Source: JBNKFV01 sp050290265
GTDB taxonomy: Bacteria; Pseudomonadota; Gammaproteobacteria; Pseudomonadales; Cellvibrionaceae
Assembly (NCBI GenBank): GCA_050290265.1
Contig: JBNKHI010000009.1
Location: forward strand, 18,845 to 82,844
Direction of reading: 5' to 3'
DNA: 64,000 bases
The position numbers and the translations under genes are program-made. Every line of letters starts with the position of its first letter. Position 1 is the stretch's first letter. This document shows, in pieces, positions 1-8,516 of the stretch. The notes under the pieces are model-generated. The model did no database searches. It saw nothing but the letters and a program-made list of their open reading frames with translations, and was not told where the DNA came from.

Positions 1-254
1 TCAATACCCCATTGCTTGGTCAGCATATATTGAATATTCAATCCCAGTTGGCTGTTGGAATCAACGTTAACGCCACTATTGGCTCCAAGTGCCGCGCCGC
101 CATCACCGTTTACGCTAACGACAGAGCTGGATTCGTCAGGTGAAACTTGGGTAACACCGGCACGTACAATCCAGTCGCCAGCGTCATAGGCGAGTGCGGA
201 AAAAGAAAGGCCAAGTCCTGTTGCTAAATAAGCGGCGGTTTTTAAAGCTTGCAT
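1..254 (-). CDS. OmpW family outer membrane protein (N-terminal part, cut by window edge)
   Basis: The gene runs off the left edge, so only about the first 84 residues are visible. The start ATG is at 252-254 on the minus strand, preceded by GAGAGAAGTT. The product opens with a signal peptide (MQALKTAAYLATGLGLSFSALA) of typical form, ending in an Ala-x-Ala-like site. The mature part begins YDAGDWIVRAGVTQVSPDES, followed by a Gly/Asn-rich loop and VDSNSQLGLNIQYMLT. That pattern matches the first beta strands of OmpW/AlkL proteins, eight-stranded barrels that pass small hydrophobic molecules through the outer membrane. Family call is from pattern recognition; the C-terminal half is not in view. 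Confidence 0.8.
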   Translation of the reverse strand, partial: MQALKTAAYLATGLGLSFSALAYDAGDWIVRAGVTQVSPDESSSVVSVNGDGGAALGANSGVNVDSNSQLGLNIQYMLTKQWGI

Positions 255-656
255 AACTTCTCTCCATTACTTCAATGATTTCATTGTGTTCGATGGGGCT
301 ATTAAAGGTGGAATCGAGAAGTCAGATATTGATTTATAACAAGAAAAAATAAATTGTCTTTTTTATTTTCTGATTAGCGCTGATTAGTGCAACAAAGTTA
401 AAATAAAGTCCTATCTTTAATAGTTCTTCAGTGTCGGTAGCGCTTGGATGGGCTTGGGACTTGTGCTGGTAAATGTTGGTCAAACGTGGATGGCGTTAGC
501 TGCTAACCTGTAGGTATGAAACAAAAATGACAGCTACAGCTCGAATAGCATCAGATTAAGATGTTTGCTGGCAATAGGTATTGCGTTAGATCAAGTCAAC
601 GCTTATTTGACTGAAGCAACGTGTAAATAAAACAGATGTAATGAATGAGAACAGTT
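255..656. other. Intergenic region between ompW-like gene and mgtE
   Basis: About 400 bases separate two divergent genes, so it should hold both promoters. It is AT-rich around 320-420. I see no strong inverted repeat and no recognisable magnesium-sensing leader ahead of mgtE. Confidence 0.5.
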
Positions 657-2033
657 ATGGCAGAGTTAGAGCCAGCGGTTAGCTCAGAAGTAGATGAAGA
701 TGCGCTGTTGGCAGCGCAGCTCACTCAAGTGGTTAAAAAACTGCGTGACATAGAAGATGAAACCGAAGCAAAAGATGATTTGCTATTTGAGTTGGATGAT
801 GAGGCCATTGGTCATTTGCTTGAATCCGTTCCTGCGGATTTACGTCTACGGGTATGGAAGAGTTTACCTCCAGAACGCTATTGGCCAGTTATTAGTGGAT
901 TACAGCACGATACCATCAGTAACCTCGTGCATGCGTTGGATGAGCCCGGTCGCATTAAGTTGCAAGATAATGCAACGGCTAATGACTTGCTTATCTTCGC
1001 TGATGCGTTACCGGCATCGATGGTTGACGCCATTTTGTTGGATCTGGATGAAGGCATTGCTGACGAATTACAGCAAGCATTACAGTATGAAGATTCACAG
1101 GTTGGTCGTTATCTCAATAAGCACGTCATGCGTGTTCGGCCGCAAGTCACTCTCGCAGCATTTATTTTGCGCTGGAAAAGGCGCGAGGAAGTTTGCGCAG
1201 CTTATGTTATCGACACTACAGGTGAACTACTCGGTTATATACCATTGGAAAAGGCGCTTCGTTATGCCGACGAGCGTTCAGTGGCGGACATCGCCGAGCC
1301 CATCTATGCATTTCCCCATGATGCTGAAATTGAAGATGTTATTCCCGAGGTGGCAGCTGATGATGGATTAGCCTGGTACCCGGTGTCTCGCGATGGCAAA
1401 GTGATTGGTGCTATTTCGGCTTCCGCTATGTTATGGGAGTTACAGGATAAGATGGTTGATGCGGCCATTAGTGATAGTCCTTCCGGGGAAGAGGATTTGT
1501 TTACCCCGGTGAGGCTGGCGGCGCAAATGCGTGCCGTGTGGCTATGTATTAACCTGGCTACAGCATTTTTGGCTTCTTGGGTGATTGGTTGGTTTGAACT
1601 GGCTTTGCAGCAAGTCGTTGCACTGGCAATCTTAATGCCGGTCGTGGCAAGTATGGGAGGAATTGCGGGTAGTCAGACTCTGGCGGTAGCGCTTCGTGGT
1701 TTGGCATTGAACCACATTACCAGTGCGAATATTCGCCTGCTTTTGTCAAAGGAGATGCGCATTGCCGCATTAAATGGTGTGTTACTTGGTATTCTTATCG
1801 CCATTGTTGTAGGTATTTGGTTTGACTCCTATTTATTGGGCGGGATTATTTTAGTGGCTATTGTGGTCAATAGTTTGGCTGCAGCCTCTTCGGGAACGCT
1901 GATTCCCTTCGCGCTGAAAAAGTTGAAAATTGATCCTGCTATTTCTGGTGCCGTTATTTTAACCACTGTGACAGATGTGGTCGGCTTTATGATATTTCTG
2001 GGGTTGGGCAGTTTGGTTTTGATTCACAGCTAA
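657..2033 (+). CDS. mgtE: MgtE family magnesium transporter
   Basis: Inner-membrane Mg2+ channel. The product of about 458 residues matches the family's usual ~450. An N-terminal helical MgtE_N domain (about 30-125, with ELDDEAIGHLLESVPADLRLRVW) is followed by two CBS motifs (about 135-255) that sense cytosolic Mg2+. The C-terminal membrane domain has five hydrophobic helices from about residue 285, including the pore-like stretch MPVVASMGGIAGSQTLAVALR. I place the start at ATG 657, which has GAGAA upstream; ATG 645 in frame would add four residues. A CorA-like Mg2+ transporter follows 29 bases downstream on the same strand, and an MscS channel follows that, so this looks like an ion-homeostasis operon. 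Confidence 0.93.
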   Translation: MAELEPAVSSEVDEDALLAAQLTQVVKKLRDIEDETEAKDDLLFELDDEAIGHLLESVPADLRLRVWKSLPPERYWPVISGLQHDTISNLVHALDEPGRIKLQDNATANDLLIFADALPASMVDAILLDLDEGIADELQQALQYEDSQVGRYLNKHVMRVRPQVTLAAFILRWKRREEVCAAYVIDTTGELLGYIPLEKALRYADERSVADIAEPIYAFPHDAEIEDVIPEVAADDGLAWYPVSRDGKVIGAISASAMLWELQDKMVDAAISDSPSGEEDLFTPVRLAAQMRAVWLCINLATAFLASWVIGWFELALQQVVALAILMPVVASMGGIAGSQTLAVALRGLALNHITSANIRLLLSKEMRIAALNGVLLGILIAIVVGIWFDSYLLGGIILVAIVVNSLAAASSGTLIPFALKKLKIDPAISGAVILTTVTDVVGFMIFLGLGSLVLIHS

Positions 2034-2062
2034 AACAAGAGCTTTATAAAGGAGTCTGAACG

Positions 2063-3028
2063 GTGATTACAACTCGCCTTTTACAAGATGGACAGATTAC
2101 CACTGGTGATAAAACGCTGATAACTCAATGGCAAAATGATCCGACTAGTCGAATTTGGATTGATATTCAGTCCACCGATAAAAAGTTAATGGAGGCCATG
2201 TTGTTGGAATTGAACTGCCATCCATTAGCGATCAAAGACGCTTTGCGTGATCGACATCCGCCGAAAATAGAAATGTTTAAAGAGCAGCTGTTTGTCCTTT
2301 ACCGCGGTATTCGTTCGGTCACCGATCATTTGGATTTTGCTTATCAGCCAATTGCCTTTTTTATTAGTGAGCGCTGTTTGATTACCGTTCATCCTGAACG
2401 CTCGCTAGGTATAATCTCGCTGTTGGAACAGGATGATTTTCATCATTTTTTGATGCAGCCTTTGACGCTGGCGCTGCAAATTATGCATAGCTCTGCTGCG
2501 GTTTATTTGGAAAATATTCTTGGATTTGAAACGCTTTTAAGTGAAAAAGAGGATCAAATCTATAGCCGCGGTAATGATCTGCTTCTGGCAGAGCTGGCTT
2601 CTTATAAGGCAAAGTTAATTAAAGTGCGCAGGGTCTTTAATTACCACGAAAATATCACCGCGGAACTCAAAGCTTTTCGTGATGAAGAAATTGATATTTC
2701 TATTCACGATAGTGAGCACCACCTCAATGATTTGCATGACCGGTTTGAGCGGCTACACAGCTTGACACAAATGCATTACGAAATTTGTAGCGATATGATT
2801 GAGAGCTATATTTCTATTTCTTCGCATCAGCTGAATGTCACCATGCGTATCTTAACGGTGATTACTGCCATTTTTGTGCCATTAAGTTTTCTGGCCGGTT
2901 TATATGGAATGAACTTCGAATATATTCCAGAGCTTGGTTTTAAATATGGTTATTTCATTTTATTGTTAGTGATGCTTTTTACTGCTGGTGGCTTAATTTA
3001 CGTATTTAAGCGCAAGCACTGGTTTTAA
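2063..3028 (+). CDS. CorA family divalent metal transporter
   Basis: Pentameric Mg2+/Co2+ (or Zn2+) channel of the CorA 2-TM-GxN class, 321 residues. Two transmembrane helices lie at the C-terminal end, and the diagnostic YGMN motif at 281-284 links them. The large N-terminal soluble domain and long coiled helix are as expected. The start is GTG at 2063 with AAAGGAGT about 8 bases upstream. It lies 29 bases after mgtE, so co-transcription is likely. The C-terminal basic tail (FKRKHW) is normal for the family. Whether it imports Mg2+ or exports Zn2+ (ZntB-like) cannot be decided from sequence alone. Confidence 0.9.
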   Translation: MITTRLLQDGQITTGDKTLITQWQNDPTSRIWIDIQSTDKKLMEAMLLELNCHPLAIKDALRDRHPPKIEMFKEQLFVLYRGIRSVTDHLDFAYQPIAFFISERCLITVHPERSLGIISLLEQDDFHHFLMQPLTLALQIMHSSAAVYLENILGFETLLSEKEDQIYSRGNDLLLAELASYKAKLIKVRRVFNYHENITAELKAFRDEEIDISIHDSEHHLNDLHDRFERLHSLTQMHYEICSDMIESYISISSHQLNVTMRILTVITAIFVPLSFLAGLYGMNFEYIPELGFKYGYFILLLVMLFTAGGLIYVFKRKHWF

Positions 3029-3082
3029 TCGAGTAGGTAGTATTTTGTAGGTTGTGGAATACTTTTTATATAGGTTGCAGTG

Positions 3083-3994
3083 ATGATTGATGACGCAGAA
3101 GGTATTTGGAACGACACACTTTTTACCATGGGTAATTACCACCTGACGGTTAGTCAGCTTTGCATGTCGTTATTGATTTTGTTACTAACGTTCATTGTTG
3201 CATCGCTTGTTAATAAAGGTATTAAGCAAGTTGCATTGTCGCGAGCCGCAATTACCATTGCGCAAGCCTACATTGTTGGTCGCTTCGCCCACTACATTAT
3301 TTTGGTGGTCGGTTTTATGCTGGCGATTTCAGCGTTAGGTATCGATGTCAGTAAACTCGCTTTGTTGGCAAGTGCGCTGGGTATTGGTATCGGGTTGGGG
3401 TTGCAAGGGATTGTCAATAATTTTGTTTCCGGCCTGGCACTATTGTTAGAAAAGACGTTGAAAGTTGGAGACTTTGTTGAATTGGATTCCGGTTTAACGG
3501 GCGAGGTGATAGAAATTAATATGCGCGCTACGCTCATTCGTACAAACGACAATGTAGATATATTAATTCCCAATGCTGAGTTAACCAATGGCAAAGTGAT
3601 TAACTGGACGCTGGCCGAAAATATTCGACGTTTTCGTATTCCGTTTGGCGTTGCTTATGGCAGTGATAAAGTGGTGGTGAAGAAGGCTGTGCTGGAAGCT
3701 GCGCGGTCAGTTGCCTATACCATGGACGAGGCGGGCCGAGAACCTGTTGTTTGGATGACTGGCTTTGGCGATAGTAGCTTAAACTTTACGTTGGGAGTTT
3801 GGGTCAGGCCTGAGCAGGTAAAGCGGCCGACAGCGTTAACATCCGATTATCTGTGGGCGATTGACGATGCGTTTCGAAAATACGGTGTTGAAATCCCATT
3901 TCCGCAACGGGATTTACATATTCGCAGCAGCCTGCCGACGTTTAAAGTAGGTGCCAGGGCGGATGATTCTGAGGGCGAACCCCCTAATCATTAA
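3083..3994 (+). CDS. Small-conductance mechanosensitive channel (MscS family)
   Basis: Inner-membrane channel that opens under membrane tension to release solutes during hypo-osmotic shock. About 303 residues, close to canonical MscS. Three hydrophobic helices occupy roughly residues 20-110. The pore helix is Gly/Ala-rich (ALLASALGIGIGLGLQGIVNNFVSGLALLLE), the MscS signature. The beta domain (VGDFVELDSGLTGEV) and alpha/beta C-terminal domain follow. ATG 3083 is preferred; an in-frame GTG sits at 3080. Its TAA stop overlaps the stop of the convergent gene by four bases (3991-3994), leaving no room for an intergenic terminator. Confidence 0.92.
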   Translation: MIDDAEGIWNDTLFTMGNYHLTVSQLCMSLLILLLTFIVASLVNKGIKQVALSRAAITIAQAYIVGRFAHYIILVVGFMLAISALGIDVSKLALLASALGIGIGLGLQGIVNNFVSGLALLLEKTLKVGDFVELDSGLTGEVIEINMRATLIRTNDNVDILIPNAELTNGKVINWTLAENIRRFRIPFGVAYGSDKVVVKKAVLEAARSVAYTMDEAGREPVVWMTGFGDSSLNFTLGVWVRPEQVKRPTALTSDYLWAIDDAFRKYGVEIPFPQRDLHIRSSLPTFKVGARADDSEGEPPNH

Positions 3995-4446
3995 TCGATG
4001 GTTTGAATTAAATCAGTACTTGGGTTACTGGCTAAGTAAGACTGGGAGGGGTCAACCAAAACACGGTCTCCCATCCCTTCACGTCCAAACAGCATCAGGT
4101 AACTCATATCTGAGCGGTCAGTTAGTGTGATTTCTATCGGCCATACTTGTTCGCCTAACTTGATTGGCGTTTGAATAACATAGCGTTGTTCTGAACTACC
4201 GTTAGATGATTTGATTCGGCGAATGTCGCGAATGGGTGCGGAACATTCCTGCACACTGTTAACATTGTGAATGTCCGGGTGTAAATCAAACTTTACCCAA
4301 GGCCGATTATCTCTTTTGTAACGTCGAATATTATCGACATGAAGGGATGATGTTTTGGCGCCGGTATCGATACGAATTTGCAAATCTACAATACCGAGTT
4401 CCGGCAGGTCACACAGTTCCAGGTTGCCAATAACCATTTTATTCAT
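3991..4446 (-). CDS. Retropepsin-like aspartic protease, RimK-associated (PF05618, 'ATP-dependent zinc protease')
   Basis: A small protein of 151 residues whose motif IRIDTGAKTSSLHV contains the single-domain aspartyl-protease signature D-T-G-A (Asp27). Proteins of this family were first called ATP-dependent zinc proteases but have a retropepsin fold; some sit beside rimK and act on glutamate-tailed substrates. Here it is the last gene of a four-gene unit with rimK, a desuccinylase-like hydrolase and an MscS-like channel, and overlaps the channel gene by 8 bases. A role in trimming poly-glutamate tails added by RimK is inference from this context. It converges on an unrelated MscS gene with overlapping stops. 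Confidence 0.82.
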   Translation of the reverse strand: MNKMVIGNLELCDLPELGIVDLQIRIDTGAKTSSLHVDNIRRYKRDNRPWVKFDLHPDIHNVNSVQECSAPIRDIRRIKSSNGSSEQRYVIQTPIKLGEQVWPIEITLTDRSDMSYLMLFGREGMGDRVLVDPSQSYLASNPSTDLIQTID

Positions 4447-4972
4447 AACCGGTTTCCACGCTGTCTTCAGGTTTTGGTTTTTTGTAGCGCTTGTCTTTGG
4501 TGGTTATTTCCACTGGGCGCTGAAAAATTAGGGAGTTGGGGTAGGTTATTTTACTGCCTGACTCAGTGAGCAGAATCACATGAAATAACGTAATTTCATG
4601 AATGGATCCCTCCAGAAAATTATCACCATCAATAATCTTAACGACATCCCCAACGCGGTATGGGAAAAAGAAAAAAATAATAATGCTGGAGGTGATATTG
4701 CTGAGAATCGACCATTGAGCAAACAGCGCAACGCCAATGACGGCAAACACGGAACTGAAAAAGATCCCAAAGTCTTTATAGGCAACCAGACCTATGGCGA
4801 CAAACACCAGAATAGACCAACTAAAATCCAGCGACTTACGTACATAAAGGATACGTGCCTGCGGTATTTTACGTTCACGGCCAATGCGTTGAACCAGCTT
4901 GCCGGTACTTTGTTTAAGCACTAAATACGCGGCAAAAATCGCAGCTATGCTTAATATCATGGAAAAATTCAT
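4439..4972 (-). CDS. Short MscS-like mechanosensitive ion channel domain protein
   Basis: A 177-residue membrane protein with three hydrophobic segments (about 5-20, 50-70 and 72-105). A beta-domain piece with the MscS-type motif PYRVGDVVKII follows, and then a charged tail. It lacks the alpha/beta C-terminal vestibule of full MscS, so it is a minimal form. It lies between a retropepsin-like protease gene (8-base overlap) and the RimK-linked hydrolase gene (7-base gap), clearly in one transcription unit. Small MscS-domain genes next to rimK-type genes occur in other gammaproteobacteria as far as I recall; the functional link is unknown. Confidence 0.85.
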   Translation of the reverse strand: MNFSMILSIAAIFAAYLVLKQSTGKLVQRIGRERKIPQARILYVRKSLDFSWSILVFVAIGLVAYKDFGIFFSSVFAVIGVALFAQWSILSNITSSIIIFFFFPYRVGDVVKIIDGDNFLEGSIHEITLFHVILLTESGSKITYPNSLIFQRPVEITTKDKRYKKPKPEDSVETGYE

Positions 4973-4979
4973 GGTTAAC

Positions 4980-6005
4980 TTAGGTTCCTAATGAATCTTC
5001 GTCGGGCAGGAATGAATCTTGAAACTGTTCGATGTGCTCTGCAATAGTTTCATCATCTTCAGAAAAGTACGCAATATGGAACATCGCATCACCTTCTTGT
5101 ACCAAGGGGATATTTTGCTGACCGATAATAATACCAGATCGGTTGGTGCGCACCTTATCAATAATGTCGCCAAACGGACTGCCAATTTCTGCAAGCTCAT
5201 CATTTTTTTGTACATAATCACCGAGTTGCTTCAGGTTTTTCACGATGCCGCTACAGTTTGCCCGAGTCCAGGCTGTGTTGTTGGCAACGAACGGTGTGCT
5301 GGTTTTTTTACGTCGGCGTTTGCGTATCATACCTAAGTGCGACAGGACATTGGTGATGCCGGAAAACCCGGCTCGGATTGAGAACTCGTCAAAACGCAAG
5401 GCCTCACCCGCTTCATACAGTAGGATTCGAACGCCGCTTTCCACCGCCGCTTGACGCAGAGAACCATCTCTCAGGTCTGCATTAAGGAGAACTGGTACGC
5501 CAAAGGCTTCAGCCATTGCCAGCGTTTCCTCGTCTTTTAAATTGGCGCGAATCTGTGGCAGGTTCGATCGATGCAGTGCGCCAGTATGCAAATCTATGCC
5601 GTAATCACAGTGTTGAACAATTTCTTTTAAAAAAATATCAGCAACGCGACCTGCCAGAGAGCCTTTCGCTGAACCTGGAAATGAACGATTTAAATCGCGC
5701 CGGTCAGGCATGTAACGGCTTTGATTAAGTACACCGTAAACATTCACCATCGGCACCAACACCAACGAGCCTTTGGCCAGAGTGAATCCTGGAGCTTGAA
5801 TTAAGCGGCGAATAATTTCCAGACCATTCAATTCGTCGCCGTGGATGGCCGCAGAAATAAAAACATTGGGGCCGGGCTTTTTTCCCCGAATGACATGCAC
5901 CGGCATGCTTATGTCAGTGTCGGTATACAGTTTAGCAACGGGTAATTCGATACGAAGTTGCTGACCTAAACCAATACTGTGCTCACCAATAACTAAATTT
6001 GTCAT
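4980..6005 (-). CDS. Succinylglutamate desuccinylase/aspartoacylase family hydrolase (RimK operon)
   Basis: Zinc-dependent amidohydrolase of the AstE/aspartoacylase family (M14-like). Zinc ligand motifs are visible: AAIHGDELNG (His and Glu) and, further on, CDYGIDLHTG (His). A C-terminal beta domain resembling a biotinyl/lipoyl-type hammerhead follows (DYVQKNDELAEIGSPFGDIIDKV). I choose ATG 6005 (341 residues, MTNLVIGEHSIG) because a longer frame to 6083 would overlap rimK by 65 bases; from 6005 the gap to rimK is 13 bases. The enzyme probably cleaves an amide bond of an acylated or glutamylated substrate. Its place between rimK and a retropepsin-like protease suggests work on RimK products, but the substrate is not known. 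Confidence 0.85.
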   Translation of the reverse strand: MTNLVIGEHSIGLGQQLRIELPVAKLYTDTDISMPVHVIRGKKPGPNVFISAAIHGDELNGLEIIRRLIQAPGFTLAKGSLVLVPMVNVYGVLNQSRYMPDRRDLNRSFPGSAKGSLAGRVADIFLKEIVQHCDYGIDLHTGALHRSNLPQIRANLKDEETLAMAEAFGVPVLLNADLRDGSLRQAAVESGVRILLYEAGEALRFDEFSIRAGFSGITNVLSHLGMIRKRRRKKTSTPFVANNTAWTRANCSGIVKNLKQLGDYVQKNDELAEIGSPFGDIIDKVRTNRSGIIIGQQNIPLVQEGDAMFHIAYFSEDDETIAEHIEQFQDSFLPDEDSLGT

Positions 6006-6018
6006 ACCGTATCTGCCG

Positions 6019-6930
6019 TTAGCCCTGGCCTTTAGTTTTCGTATTGCTGTTGCCTGCTGAAGATTGTTTTTCAATAAATTCAAAAATCATAGCGGCAACG
6101 TCTTTTTTAGTGGCTACTTCAATGCCTTCCAAACCAGGCGATGAATTGACTTCCATGACCACTGGGCCATTCGCTGATTGCAAAATATCCACTCCACACA
6201 CATTTAGTCCCATCACTTTGGCAGCATTGACTGCAGTTGCGCGTTCTTCCGGGGACAGACGAATCAGTTTGGCGCTACCGCCACGATGTAGATTAGAGCG
6301 GAATTCGCCTTCGGCGCCCTGGCGTTTCATGGCCGCGACAACTTTTCCACCCACGACGAAACAGCGAATGTCGGCACCGCCGGCTTCTTTAATGAATTCC
6401 TGTACTAAGATGTTGGCTTTTAAGCCCATAAAGGCTTCGATAATACTTTCTGCGGCCTTGTTGGTTTCGGCGAGTACCACACCAATGCCCTGGGTTCCTT
6501 CGAGTAATTTAATAACCAGTGGGGCGCCACCCACATTTTTAATGAGGTCTTTAATATTATCTGGTTTGTTCGCAAAACCTGTACGGGGCAGGCCAATACC
6601 TTTGCGTGATAGCAGTTGTAGAGAGCGTAGTTTGTCTCGCGAACGGCTGATAGCAACGGATTCGTTCACAGAAAATGTGCCCATCATTTCAAACTGACGA
6701 ACGACTGCTGTGCCGTAGAATGTAATTGAAGCGCCTATGCGCGGAATAATGGCGTCATAAACGGGGAGTTCTTCACCGTAGTAGCGCACCGCCGGCCGAC
6801 TTTTCGTGATATCCATATAGCAGTGCAGCGTGTCGATAATGTCTACTTCGTGCCCACGGGCCTCGCCTGCTTCTTTGAGGCGTCGAGTAGAGTAAAGTTC
6901 TGAGTTGCGGGATAGTACTGCGATTCGCAT
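6019..6930 (-). CDS. rimK: RimK family alpha-L-glutamate ligase (ribosomal protein S6 modification)
   Basis: ATP-grasp ligase that adds glutamate residues to the C terminus of ribosomal protein S6; it can also make poly-alpha-glutamate. The 303-residue length is typical. The N terminus MRIAVLSRNSELYSTRRL is the RimK signature. ATP-grasp elements follow: PLVIKLLEGTQGIGVVLAE (lysine and glycine loop), FIKEAGGADIRCFVVGGKVVAAMKRQ, and VMEVNSSPGLEGIE (metal-binding Glu/Asn). It is the first gene of the operon, with about 180 bases of upstream non-coding sequence that would hold the promoter. Confidence in the family is high; the in vivo target is by homology. Confidence 0.95.
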   Translation of the reverse strand: MRIAVLSRNSELYSTRRLKEAGEARGHEVDIIDTLHCYMDITKSRPAVRYYGEELPVYDAIIPRIGASITFYGTAVVRQFEMMGTFSVNESVAISRSRDKLRSLQLLSRKGIGLPRTGFANKPDNIKDLIKNVGGAPLVIKLLEGTQGIGVVLAETNKAAESIIEAFMGLKANILVQEFIKEAGGADIRCFVVGGKVVAAMKRQGAEGEFRSNLHRGGSAKLIRLSPEERATAVNAAKVMGLNVCGVDILQSANGPVVMEVNSSPGLEGIEVATKKDVAAMIFEFIEKQSSAGNSNTKTKGQG

Positions 6931-7112
6931 GGTTTACACCTGAAGTTTCGTTGTCTTTGCTGCTGCCTGAAAGGCAGCTGACCTGTGCCGCGCACTATAT
7001 CAGTTCTCGTGCTAAAGACATCAGTATAGGACGTGTTGGCACTCGTTTTATATCAGCTTGTTTGCGTTGGTAATAAAAATACACGGAGTCACTAGCCTGG
7101 TTTTAACAGACT

Positions 7113-8102
7113 TCAGCCGACATGTTTGGCGAGCGCCAGGCCTGAAAGGTAAGCACCTTCTACTCTTCCGCCGTTACACCAATCGCCAATAATACCGATG
7201 CGCTCATGTTCTGAAAAATAGAAGCCTGTGGGACTAGGTTTTACCGTAGGATAAATATCGGCGTAGCGCCAGTAGTGTTGATAATGCTGACAAACTTCAT
7301 GTGGCAGATGCAGTTGGCGTTGAAGCCAGCGGGAAGCGGTTTCAAGTAAATTAATGTCAGTATCGCGCGGGTGCTGTTCTGACCAATATGGGCTAAAGTG
7401 TGCTAACCATTGGTCATGTGCGTCTTTGGGCATAACACGTGAAGGTTGCGCGGAGCTGCGGCTCACCCAGCTAATGGTTTCGTCGCCAAAAATGCCCTGA
7501 ATGTCTTGAGCGATGACTTGATTGCTTCGGGTCGCAAGACTCAGGGTCCAGCAAGGGCTATGTATTTTCCCTGCGGGAATTTGCTCGCGTATGCCAAAGC
7601 CTAGCAACAGCGCATTGGTTTGTTCGGCGGGGGCAGAGCAGACAACCATATCGTATTCGCCGAGCACTTGATTTTCGGTATTCAGTAATTGGATTTTAGT
7701 ATTAGGCTGCGACACGATTCTATGTACGCGCTGATTAAACTGAATATCCAGACCTTCAGCCAGATTGTGAGCAATAGCATTCATGCTGGGCGTGCCTACA
7801 TAACGCTGCTGGTCATCGGGAGACGCCACCAAACCATAGTTTGTTGCTTTGGCCGGCTGGAACTTCCATTGCGCAACCGTTTTGTTGGCCAGCCACTCTT
7901 CCGTTTGTTTTATAAAATCAGGCGACCGCGCGGTAAAATATTGTGCGCCCAGATCTATTTGTCCCCACTCTTGCTGTTTGCGAGCAAGTCGCCCGCCGCG
8001 ACCTCTGGATTTTTCCCAGAGACTTACGCTATGTCCTTTTTTTTGCAGCTCCCGGGCACAGCTGGCAGCAGACAAGCCTGCTCCGATAATTGCTATTTTC
8101 AT
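7113..8102 (-). CDS. FAD-dependent, renalase-like NAD(P)/FAD oxidoreductase
   Basis: A 329-residue flavoprotein of the amine-oxidase/renalase class. The Rossmann FAD-binding motif IIGAGLSAASCARELQKKGHSVSLWEKSRGRGGRLA starts at residue 4 and includes GxGxxS and the GRGGR stretch that contacts FAD. The C-terminal FAD motif IGIIGDWCNGGRVEGAYLSGLALA is also present. Related proteins are annotated as renalase-like, and bacterial renalases oxidise mis-reduced (2- or 6-dihydro) NAD(P)H; this substrate is not proven here. ATG 8102 is the natural start. A small DUF-type gene lies 25 bases upstream on the same strand, which suggests co-transcription. Confidence 0.85.
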   Translation of the reverse strand: MKIAIIGAGLSAASCARELQKKGHSVSLWEKSRGRGGRLARKQQEWGQIDLGAQYFTARSPDFIKQTEEWLANKTVAQWKFQPAKATNYGLVASPDDQQRYVGTPSMNAIAHNLAEGLDIQFNQRVHRIVSQPNTKIQLLNTENQVLGEYDMVVCSAPAEQTNALLLGFGIREQIPAGKIHSPCWTLSLATRSNQVIAQDIQGIFGDETISWVSRSSAQPSRVMPKDAHDQWLAHFSPYWSEQHPRDTDINLLETASRWLQRQLHLPHEVCQHYQHYWRYADIYPTVKPSPTGFYFSEHERIGIIGDWCNGGRVEGAYLSGLALAKHVG

Positions 8103-8127
8103 TGTATAACCTCTACCAGCCTGGTCT

Positions 8128-8385
8128 TCAGTGCGTCTGTTCGTCCAGGCCGATCATTTCAAAGTAGGCGTTTGACTGGTGTAAGGAAATGTTGGTGATG
8201 CCTTGTTCCTTTAGCCAGTTTTTCGCTGAATACAGGCTGTGGTGTCGGTGCGGTGACCTGATGCGCGTTTGATCAATGCTGCTGACGATAACAGGAAGGT
8301 AGATAGAGCCTTCAACTGAATAAACCAATCCAATGTGGTCGTTTGAGTAGAGCGAGTTGCCGGATTTTTTAGGATCGCTATCCAT
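8128..8385 (-). CDS. Small conserved hypothetical protein (possibly DUF6482-like)
   Basis: An 85-residue soluble protein. Recognisable features are a GSIYLPVIV stretch, a His-rich HRHHSLYSAK segment and the end SNAYFEMIGLDEQTH, which resembles the AYxEMIG motif I recall from DUF6482 proteins of Pseudomonas and relatives. No catalytic residues or membrane segments are seen. It sits just upstream of the renalase-like gene on the same strand. Function unknown; the family call is tentative. Confidence 0.6.
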   Translation of the reverse strand: MDSDPKKSGNSLYSNDHIGLVYSVEGSIYLPVIVSSIDQTRIRSPHRHHSLYSAKNWLKEQGITNISLHQSNAYFEMIGLDEQTH

Positions 8386-8516
8386 TCATGGTACACCTGT
8401 GTAATGAATCATGCTTTCAGTACGTATTCGTGTGACTTTTGGATTGTTACAGGAAGGGAGTCTACGCTGGTGTTGTGGCCGTGCAGATGTTGCCAATCAC
8501 TTTAGGTCGCTTTAGG

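Noticed and set aside
255..656. Possible Mg2+-sensing leader (M-box) ahead of mgtE
   Set aside because: No conserved long-range helices or terminator stem could be seen; proteobacterial mgtE genes rarely carry one.
5245..5454. Plus-strand frames within the RimK operon
   Set aside because: They lie wholly inside well-supported minus-strand genes and show no domain.
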